A stretch of DNA of 64,000 bases from the NCBI GenBank assembly GCA_001643675.2, contig LSRY02000030.1, forward strand, positions 358,501 through 422,500. Reading direction: 5' to 3'. How positions within the stretch are numbered: position 1 is the stretch's first letter; each line of letters begins with the position of its first letter. A model generated the notes under the pieces. It ran no database searches. It saw only the letters and a program-made list of their open reading frames with translations, and was not told the DNA's origin. Shown piece after piece: positions 45,353 through 57,268 of this stretch. Origin of the DNA: Monocercomonoides exilis (taxonomy: Eukaryota > Preaxostyla > Oxymonadida > Polymastigidae). A program made the position numbers and the translations under genes.

Positions 45353-48300
45353 CTATGCACCGTTCAAGCTCTGGATAAGCGCGTTGAAAGCAGAGTCGGG
45401 GTTGGCGAGGAGGTTTGCAGGAGAGTCCATCTCCTGCACCTGTCCCTGGTTCATCACCAAAATTCTGTCACTGTTCATGATTGTGTTCAGCCTGTGCGCA
45501 ATCACAATCACCGTCTGCTTCGAAAACACTCGCCGAATCGTGTTCTGGATCTTCGCATCTGTCTCCACATCCACATTTGCTGTGGCCTCGTCCATAATCA
45601 CAATCTTGCACTTGTTCAGCATCGCCCGCCCGAAGCAGATCAGTTGCCTCTGTCCAGCACTGAAGTTCGATCCACCCTCTGCCATTTGTGTGTCCAGCCC
45701 ATACTCCAGCCCTGCCACAATGTCCTTCATCTCAATCAGCTCCAGCACCTCCCAGATCTCATCGTCGCTGCACTTGCTCCCAATGTCCAGGTTGTATCGG
45801 AGTGTTCCTGTGAACAAAGTGGGATCTTGTGGAATGATCGCAATCGATCTCCGCACTCTCCCCAGATTCACCTTTGAGATGTCTACTCCATCAATCAGCA
45901 CCCGCCCGCTGTTCGGCACCTCGTTGGGGTCTGCTTCAATCGGAAATCCAGTGTTCACATCAATCATCGTTGGCTGCAGCGACGGATCCAACTCAACCAG
46001 TCTGAACAGAGCAAACAGCAAAGACGACTTTCCAGCGCCTGTCCGCCCGCACACTCCGATCTTCTCTCCTGCCTTCAGCGAGAACGACACATCCCGCAGC
46101 ACAAACGGCAGCCCCGGTCGATATCTGAAAGTGACATGGTCATATTCCACTTTCCCTTCCTCTGGCCACTCTTTCGGTGGGTCAATTGCTCCTTCTTTCT
46201 TTGTGTGATCTTTTTCTTGTGGCAGCTGAGATGAGTAGAATTTGATACGCTGATATCCAGTCATTCGAGAGTCTAACTCCACATTCTGTTGCACAATAAA
46301 CTGTCCCAACATACAGAATGTCATCCCTGATGAGATTGCCACACCCAACTTCGCAGGCTCCATGTAGAACCATCCCAGCAAAATAATACCAACCATCAGA
46401 ATTGTTGAAAGCAGCGATGAAAACATTGTTGCCCACTTCTGTCCTTCTCTGAACAGAACAAATCGCACATTCCATTCATCATTCAGTGCATAAAACCGTT
46501 GCCTCCAAGTCTCCTCCAGATGATACGACCGAATAGTTGAAAGACCAGCCCCTGTGACCGTCTCTCCAAAAAGTGACAGAACAGGAGATCGAGACATTGC
46601 CTCCAACCTCTGAAGATTTCTCGAAGCATTCGAGTAGATTTGCAGGATGATGTAATACACAACAAGAGCTGGAAGTCCAATCGCCAGGAAGAACACTGTA
46701 TCCACAGCCACAATCACCACTTGCCCAATCAAACCAAGCCACATTGAGATCACCTGAAGCAGCTGTGACATCAACTGAAGATCAACCTGTGGGACATCAC
46801 CTGTAAATCTGTTCAGGATTCGTCCCATGGGAGTGGTATCGAAGAAAGATGATGGACAGTGCATCACGTTCTGCAAAAGTTGGTTGTGGATGAGTGTATT
46901 AGCCCTCACGGACATTGGTCCCATAAATATTGCTCGAATAATCAGCAGCACAAGCACTCCCAACGCTAAGAACCCGTAGATGCCTATCTTCCACTCATAT
47001 GAGATTGAAGGATATTGAGTTGCTGTTCCAATCACACCAATCCAATATGACGCCATTGACATTCCAGCATCTGCTATAATCATCAGAAGCAAAAACGGCA
47101 CAATTGCCCATCCAGGAAGCAGAGAAAGGAAGTATTGCACATAAACCTTCAATGGCACAGAACCAGTCTCCTGTTCCTCTTCTGTCATCATGTGCTTTCC
47201 AGCCTCGGATCCTTCTTCGTTCTCCTCTCCTTTGCTCCCTGCCTTTCCACGTGCCATCTCCTCTCTCTTCTTCTTCGACATCATCGCTGCTTTCCCTCCC
47301 TTCTTATGATGATGATGGTGGTGATGGTGATGCCCATCTTTGCCTTCGCCATTCTCCTCTTCATCATCGTCTTCATCGCTGTGGCTCGATCGGATGATGT
47401 ACTCGCTGAAGTCGATTCCTTGATCCCTCAGCTCCTTCTCTGTTCCTTGTGCTGCTATTCTTCCTCCGCCAAGCAAGACGATGTTGTCTGCTCTGTCCAG
47501 AAACTGCAGCTGGTTCGTCATCAGCAGCACCGTCTTCCCTCTGTTCTTCAAAGTTCCAATGATGCACTCATCAAACAGATACCGTCCCACATGTGCATCC
47601 ACAGCCGAAAGAGGATCATCCAGGATGTAAATGTCTCTGTCTGAATACACTGCCCTTGCCAGTTGAATACGCGCTTTCTGCCCACCACTCAGATTCACTC
47701 CTTTCTCTCCAATTTCTGTCTGATCTCCTGCTGCCAGAAGCTTCAGATCGTTCTCAAGTGCACACACACGAATTGTCTCATTGTATTTCTCCTGCTCATA
47801 TGGACAACCAAATGTGATGTTTCCTCTCACTGTGTTGTTGTTGATCCAAGCTGTCTGAGCACAGTATGATACCTGTCCATCAACCTCCACTTTTCCACAC
47901 ACTTTCTCAGCATCTTCAATGATCGCTGCTCCCAGCGATGACTTCCCTGAACCCACACCACCGACAACCATTGTCAGTGTGCCTTTCTTCATCACCAGGT
48001 TCACATCCCGCAAAACAGGTTCGTTGCGGTTAGAACCTGAAGGTGTTGCAGAAGGCGAGGGAGAAGGAGAAGGAGAAGCCGAAAATGGTGTTCGTGAAAA
48101 GACAGAGTGAGCTAAAGTTGGTGTTGCAGTTGGAGAAGGAGAAGGAGAAGGAGAAGGAGATGAAACTCCATCGATAGGCGCAGTTGTCGGTGTTGGTGCA
48201 AACACAGACAATTCCTGTTGTTTTGGTGCTTCTGCTGGTGTGCTTGTCGACGCTTCCGTCGGAGCCTGCGTAGAATCAGCTTGTTCGGAAGAAACTTGTT

Positions 48301-50887
48301 TTGGTGTCGTATCAGCAGGCGGGGGAGCATTAGCAGGACCTTCAGCAGCTGTATCTGTGAAGACTGAGGCAGACGATGAAGCTGATGCAGATTGATTGGG
48401 AGATTGAACATCCATTTCCTGTGTGGATGTTGACTGGGTATTTGTTGCAGTGGGATAGGAAGAAGTGGCTGATAATGAAGATGATGAAGACGAGGATGAG
48501 GATGATGAAGATTCTTCTGCTGATTGCATCTTTTGTGCATTTTGAGCCATTTCTTTTTCTTTCATTTTTTCTTCTTTCATTCTTTGTGCATCCCTCTTTT
48601 TCTTCTCTGCTAATTTCTTCTTTATCTCTTCCTTTTCCGACATTGAAAGTGGAATTTCTGGAGGTTCTCCCCATTTAAATGTGCCGTTTTCAATCAGCAA
48701 GGCAATTTCTGGGTCATTTGGCTTGTCTCGCTTTTCTATTTTCAGTTCAGGTAGAATGAGAAAGTCCCGAATTCTCGTAACAGACACATTGATGAACCCA
48801 ACACCCTGGAAAACCATGGGCAACATAGTTGTTGGTTGTGTCATCATTACCAAAAAGCCTAAATTCGCCATTACAGAAACAGTAAACATGTCTTGTGTGA
48901 TATTGTTAGTAAAGATGTAAACAGAGAATGTAGCAAGATTGACCAACTGAGGCGTCACACGCATCAAAGAGTTAATCAATCCCATGAAGATAGACACTGT
49001 TCTCACTGCTTCTACTTGTTTCTTTCTGGGTTCATTAATCTTTGTTATGAATGCTTCTTCCAATCCAGTGTATTTGACAACTCTCATTCCTTGAAGGGTC
49101 TCGTTGGTGATCTTTGTTCGAGCGTCGTTAAGGTTAAGATATCTCTTCATTCTGGTCATCATGACTGTGACGCATATTAACTATGTAAAAATACGAGGGA
49201 AAAAAGCACAAATATTAGAAACATTTTAAAAACATTTAAATTATCATTAATAAATCTTTTGATAAACAATAAAATCAAATGTCGCAAACGTTAAACGGAA
49301 GGAGAGCCACAACAACAGCCAGTGCAATGAGTGTGGAAGCACCGAAATCCGCAATCAAGAAGCCAAATGGTACAAAGATCTGGAATGGGAGGAAAAACAT
49401 CAACACGAACAATGGCATCATTTCAGCCACGTTTCGTGCATCAGCAGAAATGAGTGTAAGAAGCCTTCCTGTGTCAATGTTGCTCTGTGCTGTGATGTTC
49501 AATAGAAGTGTCTTGTCGTAGATGGCGCCTGTAAATGCTGCACGAACTTGAGCAGCAAAGTGGTAAAATAATCGAAAACCACATCCGTCAAGCAGCGCAT
49601 GCAAGAAAGGGCACAACATCAGAATAATTCCCGATGCATACGGAAAAGTGTTCGACCCCATCATTCCGTTTGTTGAATCATATATTCCTTTCAATGTCAC
49701 TGCCTTTAAAACCTCTTTCATCAAAATTGGCTGAACCAAATGAAATCCAACACTAAATTTTCATTTGGACACCCATGAAATTGCATAAAATGATTTTTTT
49801 AGAAAGCAAAAAGGAGAAACGGAAAATGTTTGTCAAAATTAAAAAAGAAAAGAAAGAATTGTAATAAATTAACCAATCATTCAAAATGAAAATTGCCTGC
49901 ATACGCCAATATTTGCAATATAACGCCAAAAACAACTTCTGGAGTGATTATAGATTTTATGACAGTCCATGCAAGTGGTGGAGGCCTTATTTTTTTCATT
50001 GTATAGCTGGGGTAAAAGTATGTATGAAAATTACAGAATTAAAGTCAAATAATGTTTAAAAATGGAGCAAACTCTGGATTTTCAGCTTTCTTTTGCTCTT
50101 CTTCAGCCTTTTCTTTCATATATTTTGCATAAAGTGGAGTCCATTTTGCAATAAATTTATCAGAAACTGTAGAGGTTTTATCCTTTTTTTGAACCTCGAA
50201 AATGTCGTCATCTGTAAGAGGCTTTATTCTGCACACGAGTGGGAAGAAGAAGCAAAAGAAGAAGTTACAAAGGCAAAAGTGACTCTCTTCAAGATTTTTA
50301 GGTCTTTTGAATTCTTTTGGCTTAACTTCGGAATTTGCGACTTTAAGTTGTTTATTTTCAACCTCATTTGATTTCATTTCTTCTTTCTTTTCAATGATTT
50401 CTTTGCTTTTCGTGTGTTCTTCCTTTTCTGTTTCTTCTTTATTTTCTGTTTTTTCTTTATTTTCCGTTTCTTCTTTATTTTCCGTTTCTTCTTTGCTTTC
50501 CATAACCTCTTTGCTTTCCATAACCTCTTTGCTTTCGGCTTCCTCTTTGTTTTCAGACTCCTCTTTGCTTTCCATGACTTCTTTGCTTTCTGCTTCCTCT
50601 TTGCTTTCCATAGCCTCTTTATTTTCAGTTTCTTCATTGTTTTCCATAGCTTCTTTGTTATCTATGGCTTCTTTGTTTTCTGCTTCCTCTTTGCTTTCTG
50701 ATTCCGCTTTGCTTTCAGATTCCTCTTTGCTTTCCGTAACTTCATTATTTTCCATGGTTTCGGACTTTTCAATTTCGACGTTCTTTTCTTCGTTTTGTAA
50801 ATTAGATTCAGGTACTTCATTATTTTGGCTCGAATCAGATTGCTGCGTGTCACTGGAAGTTTCTGCTGATAAGCTATCCTCTGACAT
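45353..50887 (-). CDS. ABCC (MRP)-type ABC exporter, four exons
   Basis: A full-length ATP-driven membrane exporter, TMD1-NBD1-TMD2-NBD2, without a TMD0. Exons are 50,887-50,073, 50,006-49,905, 49,752-49,290 and 49,180-45,353, totalling 5208 nt and 1735 residues. The first 190 or so residues are an acidic repeat of SKEE/NKEE-type units, unusual for the family. The normal ABCC entry follows (KIKPLTDDDIFEV). NBD1 has VGGVGSGKSS (near 867), LSGGQKARIQ (near 956) and ILDDPLSAVDAHVG. NBD2 has GRTGAGKSSL (near 1504), SAGQRQLICFGRA (near 1634), VIMDEATANVD and the switch AHRLN. NBD1's Walker B ends in Asp rather than Glu, as is common in ABCC. The second signature reads SAGQ instead of SGGQ. A Ser/Pro-rich insertion precedes NBD1, and a His run lies in the linker. 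The plant/protist MRP class fits best; the substrate is unknown. Confidence 0.93.
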
Positions 50888-51479
50888 ATTGAATGTTAAA
50901 CGCAAGAAAATAGCTTTGAAAAAAGCATCCCATATTTAATTATAACAAATATTTCCGATCTCGGAAAATATTTCAATATCCGAATTATGAGAATTTCGGA
51001 AAAATGGAAAAAAACATTTATAAATTTTTTCAATTTGAAATCAAACAATTACAATGATTTCTGAATGTTTGCAATTTCTATGCATAATTTTTTAAACAAT
51101 TCTCCGGAGAGAATTTTGATATGAATTATGTTCCATTTTTGTATTAAATTATGCACTTATTAACAATAATTCACAAAAAAGAAAAGAAAAGAAAAAGAAG
51201 AACTTACCTTGATTTTTGTTGAACAAAAATGAATATTTTTTCTATTAAAGCTTTCATCATCCTGCACGATAGGAAATTCTTTAAAACTCAACAATCAAAA
51301 ATTTTCATCAAATAATAAAAATTTAATCAATTTTATTGATAAAAAATGACTTCTATATTTTATGGAAATGGGAAATATTAATATGAACTATTTTATTTGA
51401 ATCGTTTTTAAGAAAAAAATTAATTGTTTAATATAAAACACATAAAAAATTTTTTTAACAAGAAAAACGAAAACACTTC
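50888..51479. other. Spacer upstream of the ABCC gene
   Basis: AT-rich. On the minus strand an ATG-containing stretch ends in AAG|GTAAGT at about 51,207, a good donor site, so a 5' untranslated exon of the ABCC gene could lie here. I could not join it in frame. Confidence 0.35.
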
Positions 51480-53864
51480 TTATGTTACTGTGTTTTTCTT
51501 TTTCTTTGTCTTCATTTTTTTAGACTGTGATGATTGCTGTTGCTGTTGTTCTCTTGAAGGTGGTTGAGGTGATTTGTGTTGAGGTGGAGAAGGAGAAGAC
51601 GTATCAGTGGAAGAAGTGGCAGAAGAAGAAGAAGAAGAAGAAGAAGAAAAAGAAGAAAGAGGAGGGAAAGCAGACGGAGCGAAAATCGCACTGAAAACTG
51701 ATTCAGAATTGGAAAGATGCTCTTTCGGTTGGAGAGGAGATGTGGCACGAAGGGAAGAAGAATCAGCAAGAGAAGAAGAGGAGGAAGAAGAAGATGATGA
51801 TGATGAACTTCCAGAAGTGGTAAAATAAAACGATTGAGGTTGATCAGACCTCGTTGCAGCAGAAGAAGAAGATGATGATGATGATGATGATGATGAGGCT
51901 GAGGCAGAAGTCATTCCCAGCTGCGATGGTGAAGGCGAAGGCGATGAAGAAGAAAGTGATGATGACGTCAAAGAATCACGAGCATAATTGTCATTATTAT
52001 TATTATAAGCATCACTTTTAATATTGCTATTAATACTGCTATTAATATTGCTATTGCTATTAAAATGCTCCTTTCCCCCTTGGCTTTTCTCTCCTTTCAT
52101 CGTCACACACATTTCTACCCCGTCCATCACAATCTGCGCAGACGCCGCGCTTTCTGCCTCTTCCGGCGACGCAAACTCGATTTCTGCTGTTGCCCCTTCT
52201 CTTTTCGCGCCTTCTTTTGCATTTCGATCAGAAGCTGTGTCAGAATTAGAGTAAACATCTGCGTCTGTGCCAGCATCGATGTCGATGCAGAGCACATGGC
52301 CAAATTGAGAAAAGACAGAAACGAGATTCTTCTGGGTGAAGACAAGGGGAGGAGAGGGAGATGATGATGAAGGGGAAGAAGAAGAAGAAGTCAATTTATT
52401 CTTGTGCTGCTTCTTTGTATCTGCTGCACGTGAAGGCAAAGTCTGCTGTTTAGACAGAATCTGCCTCACACAGACAGTTCTGAGCAGAGAGGGTGTTTTG
52501 ATCAGCATCGGAATGATTGGAGCAGGCGACTGCACGCGAGATGAGGGAAGAGAGGAAGCAGGAGGGGATGAATAAATTCTTTGTGAGGCTGATGAAACCT
52601 GAGCGAAAGAACGAGAAGAGGAGGAAGAAGAGGAAGATGTTTGTGATTGTGATGAAAGAAATGAAGGAGAAGCGGCTTTTAAAGAAGATGACTGTGACGA
52701 GTCCGAAGAAGATGAATATGTAAAAGAATCACTTGGAGGTGCCAGAGATGGATTACTTTTTGCTTTATGAGGGGAAGGTGCTGATGGATATTTTGATTGC
52801 GTCGCATATGAATTTGGAGAAGAAGATGACGACGAGGGATATGATTGAGGCTGTTGAGCCACGTTGAATGAAGAAGATTGAGCATACAAAGCAGTATTTG
52901 TGGGAAGGCTTGTTGCAGTTGAAGAAAGCAATGGCATTTTTGATGGAGAAACTGAAGTTGGATTCTTTTTATGCAAAGTTGAAGCGCTTTCTTTTTGAGA
53001 AGGTGAAGCTTGCTGAAAAGCATAAGAGGCATTAAATCGAATGGATTTATCTGTATCGCAAGGAGAAGGAAGAAGAGGTGAAAGAGATGATGGAATTAAT
53101 GAATGATTCATTTGCGGGTGAGAAGAAAGAAGAGGTGCAGATGAAGTAGTTGCCATTAAATGTTCTGATTGAATGGGACGAATATACTCACTTGACAAAG
53201 GCTGTTCGTGCAGCAGTGGAGACTGATACAACAACGGTTTTGAAGATTGCTGAGTTCGCGAAAATGATGTAAGCTGTGCTGAATTTGAAGTCAATTTCTT
53301 CATTTCCTCTGATAAATCTTGTGAATGGCTTTTTCTATTAAATATGTCATAGTCATCCGTCTGATAAAGGTGAAGAACTTCTTGAATTATAAAGTAATTT
53401 GTAGGATTTGAATCCTGAGGTCGAAGAATGAATAATTGGGTAAATCTGGTTGGATTTGATCCCTGAACAATTCGATTTCCATCAATACAAACTGAGATGT
53501 CTCCATCAACAACAAAAACCTTAAAATAATCCAATGAAACATTCACCTTTTTCAATTGTCTTGCCCAATTCGTTATTTCTGAAATTCCATGCAATCGAGT
53601 TATCTCATTTGTTTGAAAGATAACCACATCTGCATATTCATCATAAAAGCATGGAAGAGAACCGGTTGCAAATTCAATAACCGTTAAATAGTTTGCTAAA
53701 AATGATGTTCCAATTTCTTGAACAGATATCTCGTGTGAACCTTGAGCTCTTTCAAAAAAAAAAAGTAAATAAAAGTATGCAGCAATTAAGATTTTGGTAT
53801 TCAAATATCAGTGAGATATTTAGATAATATAATTATATAATAATTAGCATGCTTCAAACATCAT
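51480..53864 (-). CDS. G3BP-like protein (NTF2-like domain + RRM)
   Basis: Probably an RNA-binding protein of cytoplasmic RNP granules. The main exon 53,748-51,480 encodes an NTF2-like domain first (IGTSFLANYLTVIEF..., GSLPCFYDEYADVVIF, ISEITNWARQL, FTQLFILRPQ), ending near residue 140. Next comes a long Ser/Gln/Pro-rich disordered region. An RRM (about residues 420-550) is recognisable from TVCVRQIL, VFSQFGHVLCIDID and AEIEFASPEEAESA, with a Ser-rich insertion between its first strand and helix. A Ser/Pro and Lys-rich end follows. NTF2-linker-RRM is the G3BP architecture. The first exon is inferred as only five nucleotides (53,864-53,860, ATGAT) plus a 111-nt intron, giving 757 residues starting MIAQGSHEIS. 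That start is the weakest point. Without it the protein would lack an initiator. Confidence 0.85.
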
Positions 53865-54086
53865 ATAAAATTGTAGTGATTTTATTAAAAAAAAAAGAAA
53901 TTGATCTTTCTTGAGGAGTGCCTTAAACAATTTATTGGATATATATAAATCTCAGAAATGATGGCTTTTTATTAAAAATAAAATTATTTTCAATTAGAAC
54001 GAAATTAAATTATGACTGATAAGTTTTATATCTTCAGAAATTTCTAATCGAAAATACGAAAAAAGGGCACCTTCCTGATTTTGGAG
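53865..54086. promoter_or_regulatory. Divergent promoter region, about 220 bp
   Basis: Separates the start codons of the G3BP-like gene (-) and the ABC ATPase gene (+). AT-rich, with no motif I would name. Confidence 0.45.
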
Positions 54087-56033
54087 ATGAATTCACACGA
54101 GTTAAACGTAAAGCTTGTTGAAGAAGGGCCCGACGAACCATTTATTGAATTAGAAAATATTCATAAAACATATTTGCTTGGCGTTGAGGGAGTTGCTGCA
54201 CTTCGGTTTGGCAAACTTTTTATTCAATTTGAAGATTGTGAAATAATATGTTTTTATTAATGATACTTGATATTTAGGGGAGTTGACTTAACCATCAAAA
54301 GAGGGGAATTTGTGATGATTTGCGGAACATCTGGAGGAGGGTTCGTCATTTTTCCTCTCTCAAAGTCAAAATTTTTTTCATTTATCTTTTAGAAAGAGCA
54401 CAATGTTGAATATCATGGGAACGATTGACAAGCCAACAAAGGGCCGTGTTAGTCTTTGTGGGACAAGTTTGTATTTTCTGTAAAACAAATTTTTTTATAA
54501 ATTCAACTTATATTTTGTTTCTTTAGAAATTACTCCAAGGACAACGGATGATGAACTAGCAAAAATAAGACTGGAACATTTGTATGATACTTTTTTTTTA
54601 ATTGAAATGTTTCACAATGGTAAATATTGGGGTTTTTTTTATAAAGAGGTTTTGTTTTTCAAACTTTCAATCTTCTATCTTCCATGACTGCACTCGAAAA
54701 TGTGGAGCTTCCTCTTACGTTCAGAGGGTTAGGACCAGCTAAAAGAAAGGAGCTTGCAAAGTCCCTTCTGGAAAGTGTTCAGATGGGTGATCGTTTGGAT
54801 CATTTTCCGAATATGCTTTCTGGAGGAGAACAGCAGCGTGTGACTATTGCACGTGCTTTGGCAAACAGTCCAGAACTTCTTCTTCTTGACGAGCCAACAG
54901 GAGATTTGGATACGCTTAATACAAACAACGTTATGCGTATTCTTCTCGATTTGAACAAAAAAGGCATAACCATGGTGATGGTCACTCACGATATGAATCT
55001 CATCAACTTTGGGTCTCGTGTGATTTTTATGAGAGACGGAAAGATTGCATCGAATCGCGAGATTACTGCAAAGGAAAGGCAGGAAAAAATAGAAGAACTG
55101 GAAGAGCAGTTGAAATTGGGCAGGGACGGCAGGAAAGAAAAGCTCAAGAAAGAGAAGAGAGGAAGGAGAAAAACCGTGTCAACAGTGAAGCAAATAGAGG
55201 CAGAGGCAGAAGATCTCAAAATGGCTGGCAACAGTTCTGCGACTGGAGATGGAGCCAAAATCGAAGAGGGGCTGGAGAAGAAAGATGAGCAGCTCAAATC
55301 GGATGCTGATAAGACTTCGTCTGAAGGCAAAAATGGTGCTAATTCTGGAGAAAGCAATGCAATCGCGCCTGCATCTTCGTCCGTTGATGCGGGCAAATCG
55401 CAGCTCAATTTTTCGATTAATTCAGAGCCAGGGAGCGAGACAGAGACAGAGTCTGGATCCGAAACGGAGGCCAACACGCTTATTGCCGTTGATTCAACCG
55501 CTGTGTCTGGGTCTGTTTCCTCTTCGTCTCAGAGTGCAAATGAAGGAATGCAAAAGATGTCGCCCTTGTCGCAGCCGCCTGTCACGACGCACTTGCACCG
55601 CAGGCAGATCCCCCGCCACTCAGCTGTGAGGTATCCGGGTGATTATGACCCAGTGTTCTTCACAGATCCCAGGCTGGGAACAGAGAAAGGGTATGAGATT
55701 AGATGGAACAAGAAAACGAAGTCGATTGAAAAGAGAGACGGATTAGACGATAATCCGTACTCAAACATTCGAGAAGACGTCAAAGTGGATTCCGCGAAGA
55801 ACAAGAAAACTGACAAAATGTCTGGCAAAATGCTTGCTGAGTCGCTGGGGAAAATTGTTTACTCTGAATGCGAAGTGCTGGAGAAAGACAGTGAATTAAT
55901 TCGGAAGCAAAGGGAGCAGGTTGAACGGGATGATGCTTTCGAAGAGGCTGTCATGGCATTAAAGAAAAATGAAGCAGCTTCGGCTTCTTCTTCCTCTTCT
56001 TCTTCTAATTCGTTTCTGTCTGAATATACATAA
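54087..56033 (+). CDS. LolD/MacB-like soluble ABC ATPase with long disordered tail, five exons
   Basis: Exons 54,087-54,205, 54,278-54,340, 54,393-54,466, 54,527-54,581 and 54,647-56,033 give 1698 nt and 565 residues. The first 230 or so residues are one complete nucleotide-binding domain. Walker A GTSGGGKST is rebuilt exactly across the second intron. The Q-loop is [10 protein letters not shown], the signature [15 protein letters not shown], Walker [13 protein letters not shown] and the switch VTHD. The [15 protein letters not shown] and GLGPAKRKE segments are typical of the bacterial LolD/MacB/FtsE-like exporter class, which some protists also carry as stand-alone ATPases (ABCH-like in Dictyostelium). 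There is no membrane domain, so it must pair with a separate permease, not seen here. The remaining 330 residues are charged and Ser-rich, with no known domain. Introns sit densely in the NBD half, which argues against recent bacterial transfer. Confidence 0.9.
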
Positions 56034-57231
56034 GTAATTTGTTATGTTTAGATTTCATTAATTAGGAGAAGATTGTTTGATTGAATGCAGTTTTAAAAGC
56101 GATTGAGAAGACTGAAAAATATATTTTTGTTTACCACTTGAATTGTATTTTGTGGGATTTTGTGATGCTTTTTTATTATTTTTTATTATTATTATTACAA
56201 TTTTAAAAAAAAATAATTAACTTTTTCAGCTTTTTTATTTGAGACTGTATGATGTTTTTGTTAACTTTATATCTTGTTTTTTATTATTGTTTTTTTAAGA
56301 AAAAGATTATCCGTAATATTAATTTTATGAATTTTATATTTTATTGCTTTTGTTTTGATGCAGCTATAAGCTGGTTATCAATATTCATTCAGTAACGTTT
56401 ATGCTTTAAAAGAGTAAATTTTTTTTATTCTCCACTTTCTTCTTATTCATGATTGAAAAATTTTTTCTGGTGCTGAAAGATTTAAAGTTGTACAACATCT
56501 TATTGTAATTGTTCTAATCGTCTTGTTCAAAAAATGTCTTTCAGAGATAGTTTGTCAATTATGCATTGCTTATAAATGCTGCGTCATTAACAGTTTATTC
56601 TGAAATTTCTTTGTTGCAACTTAATTTAGATAAAGAATCTCTTGCAATTTTATTGTCAAAAGTTTAATTTTGAGATTTTTTTCCTTTTAATTTTCTTTTT
56701 TAAATGTTATTTTTAATCATTTCTTTCATTCATTTCTGCCGAGCCAAAACAAGCAATACCTTTGGATGAACTCTTAATGAAGTTTCGAATTTTTTTTATT
56801 TTAGAATTTCAGCTTTTTCGTATTTTGAGGAAATTATATAAATAAAGGTACAATTTCTGATCCTTTTTGAAATTACACTTTCGTTGGAGTTTTGATCAAA
56901 AAATCAATCTCAATGGGATTCGTGTCAAAATATGTTTTTGCGATAGCAAAATGGGTGATTATTTTTGAAATCATAACTGTTTACTAGGTGTTTATGATTG
57001 TGTCAATACGTTGTCATTTGCAATATGGGGGAAAATATGGACTTTCAAGCTATTTTTGCACATGGAATTGAAAAATTGCTTAATTTATAGCTTTATTTTG
57101 TTTTCTCAGAATTCAAAACAGTTTTGATTTTCATATCCTTAAACAATCATCATTGAAATCAAAACGGAAAGTTTTCCAACATTTCACGAATTTCAAAAAA
57201 TGGACCCATTTTTATTGTGTTTTTGAAATTG

Positions 57232-57268
<37 letters not shown>

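Noticed and set aside
51150-51260. U1 snRNA suggested by AACTTACCTTG near ATTTTTG
   Set aside because: The spacing is far too short for the U1 stems before an Sm site. The reverse strand reads as an ordinary AAG|GTAAGT donor.
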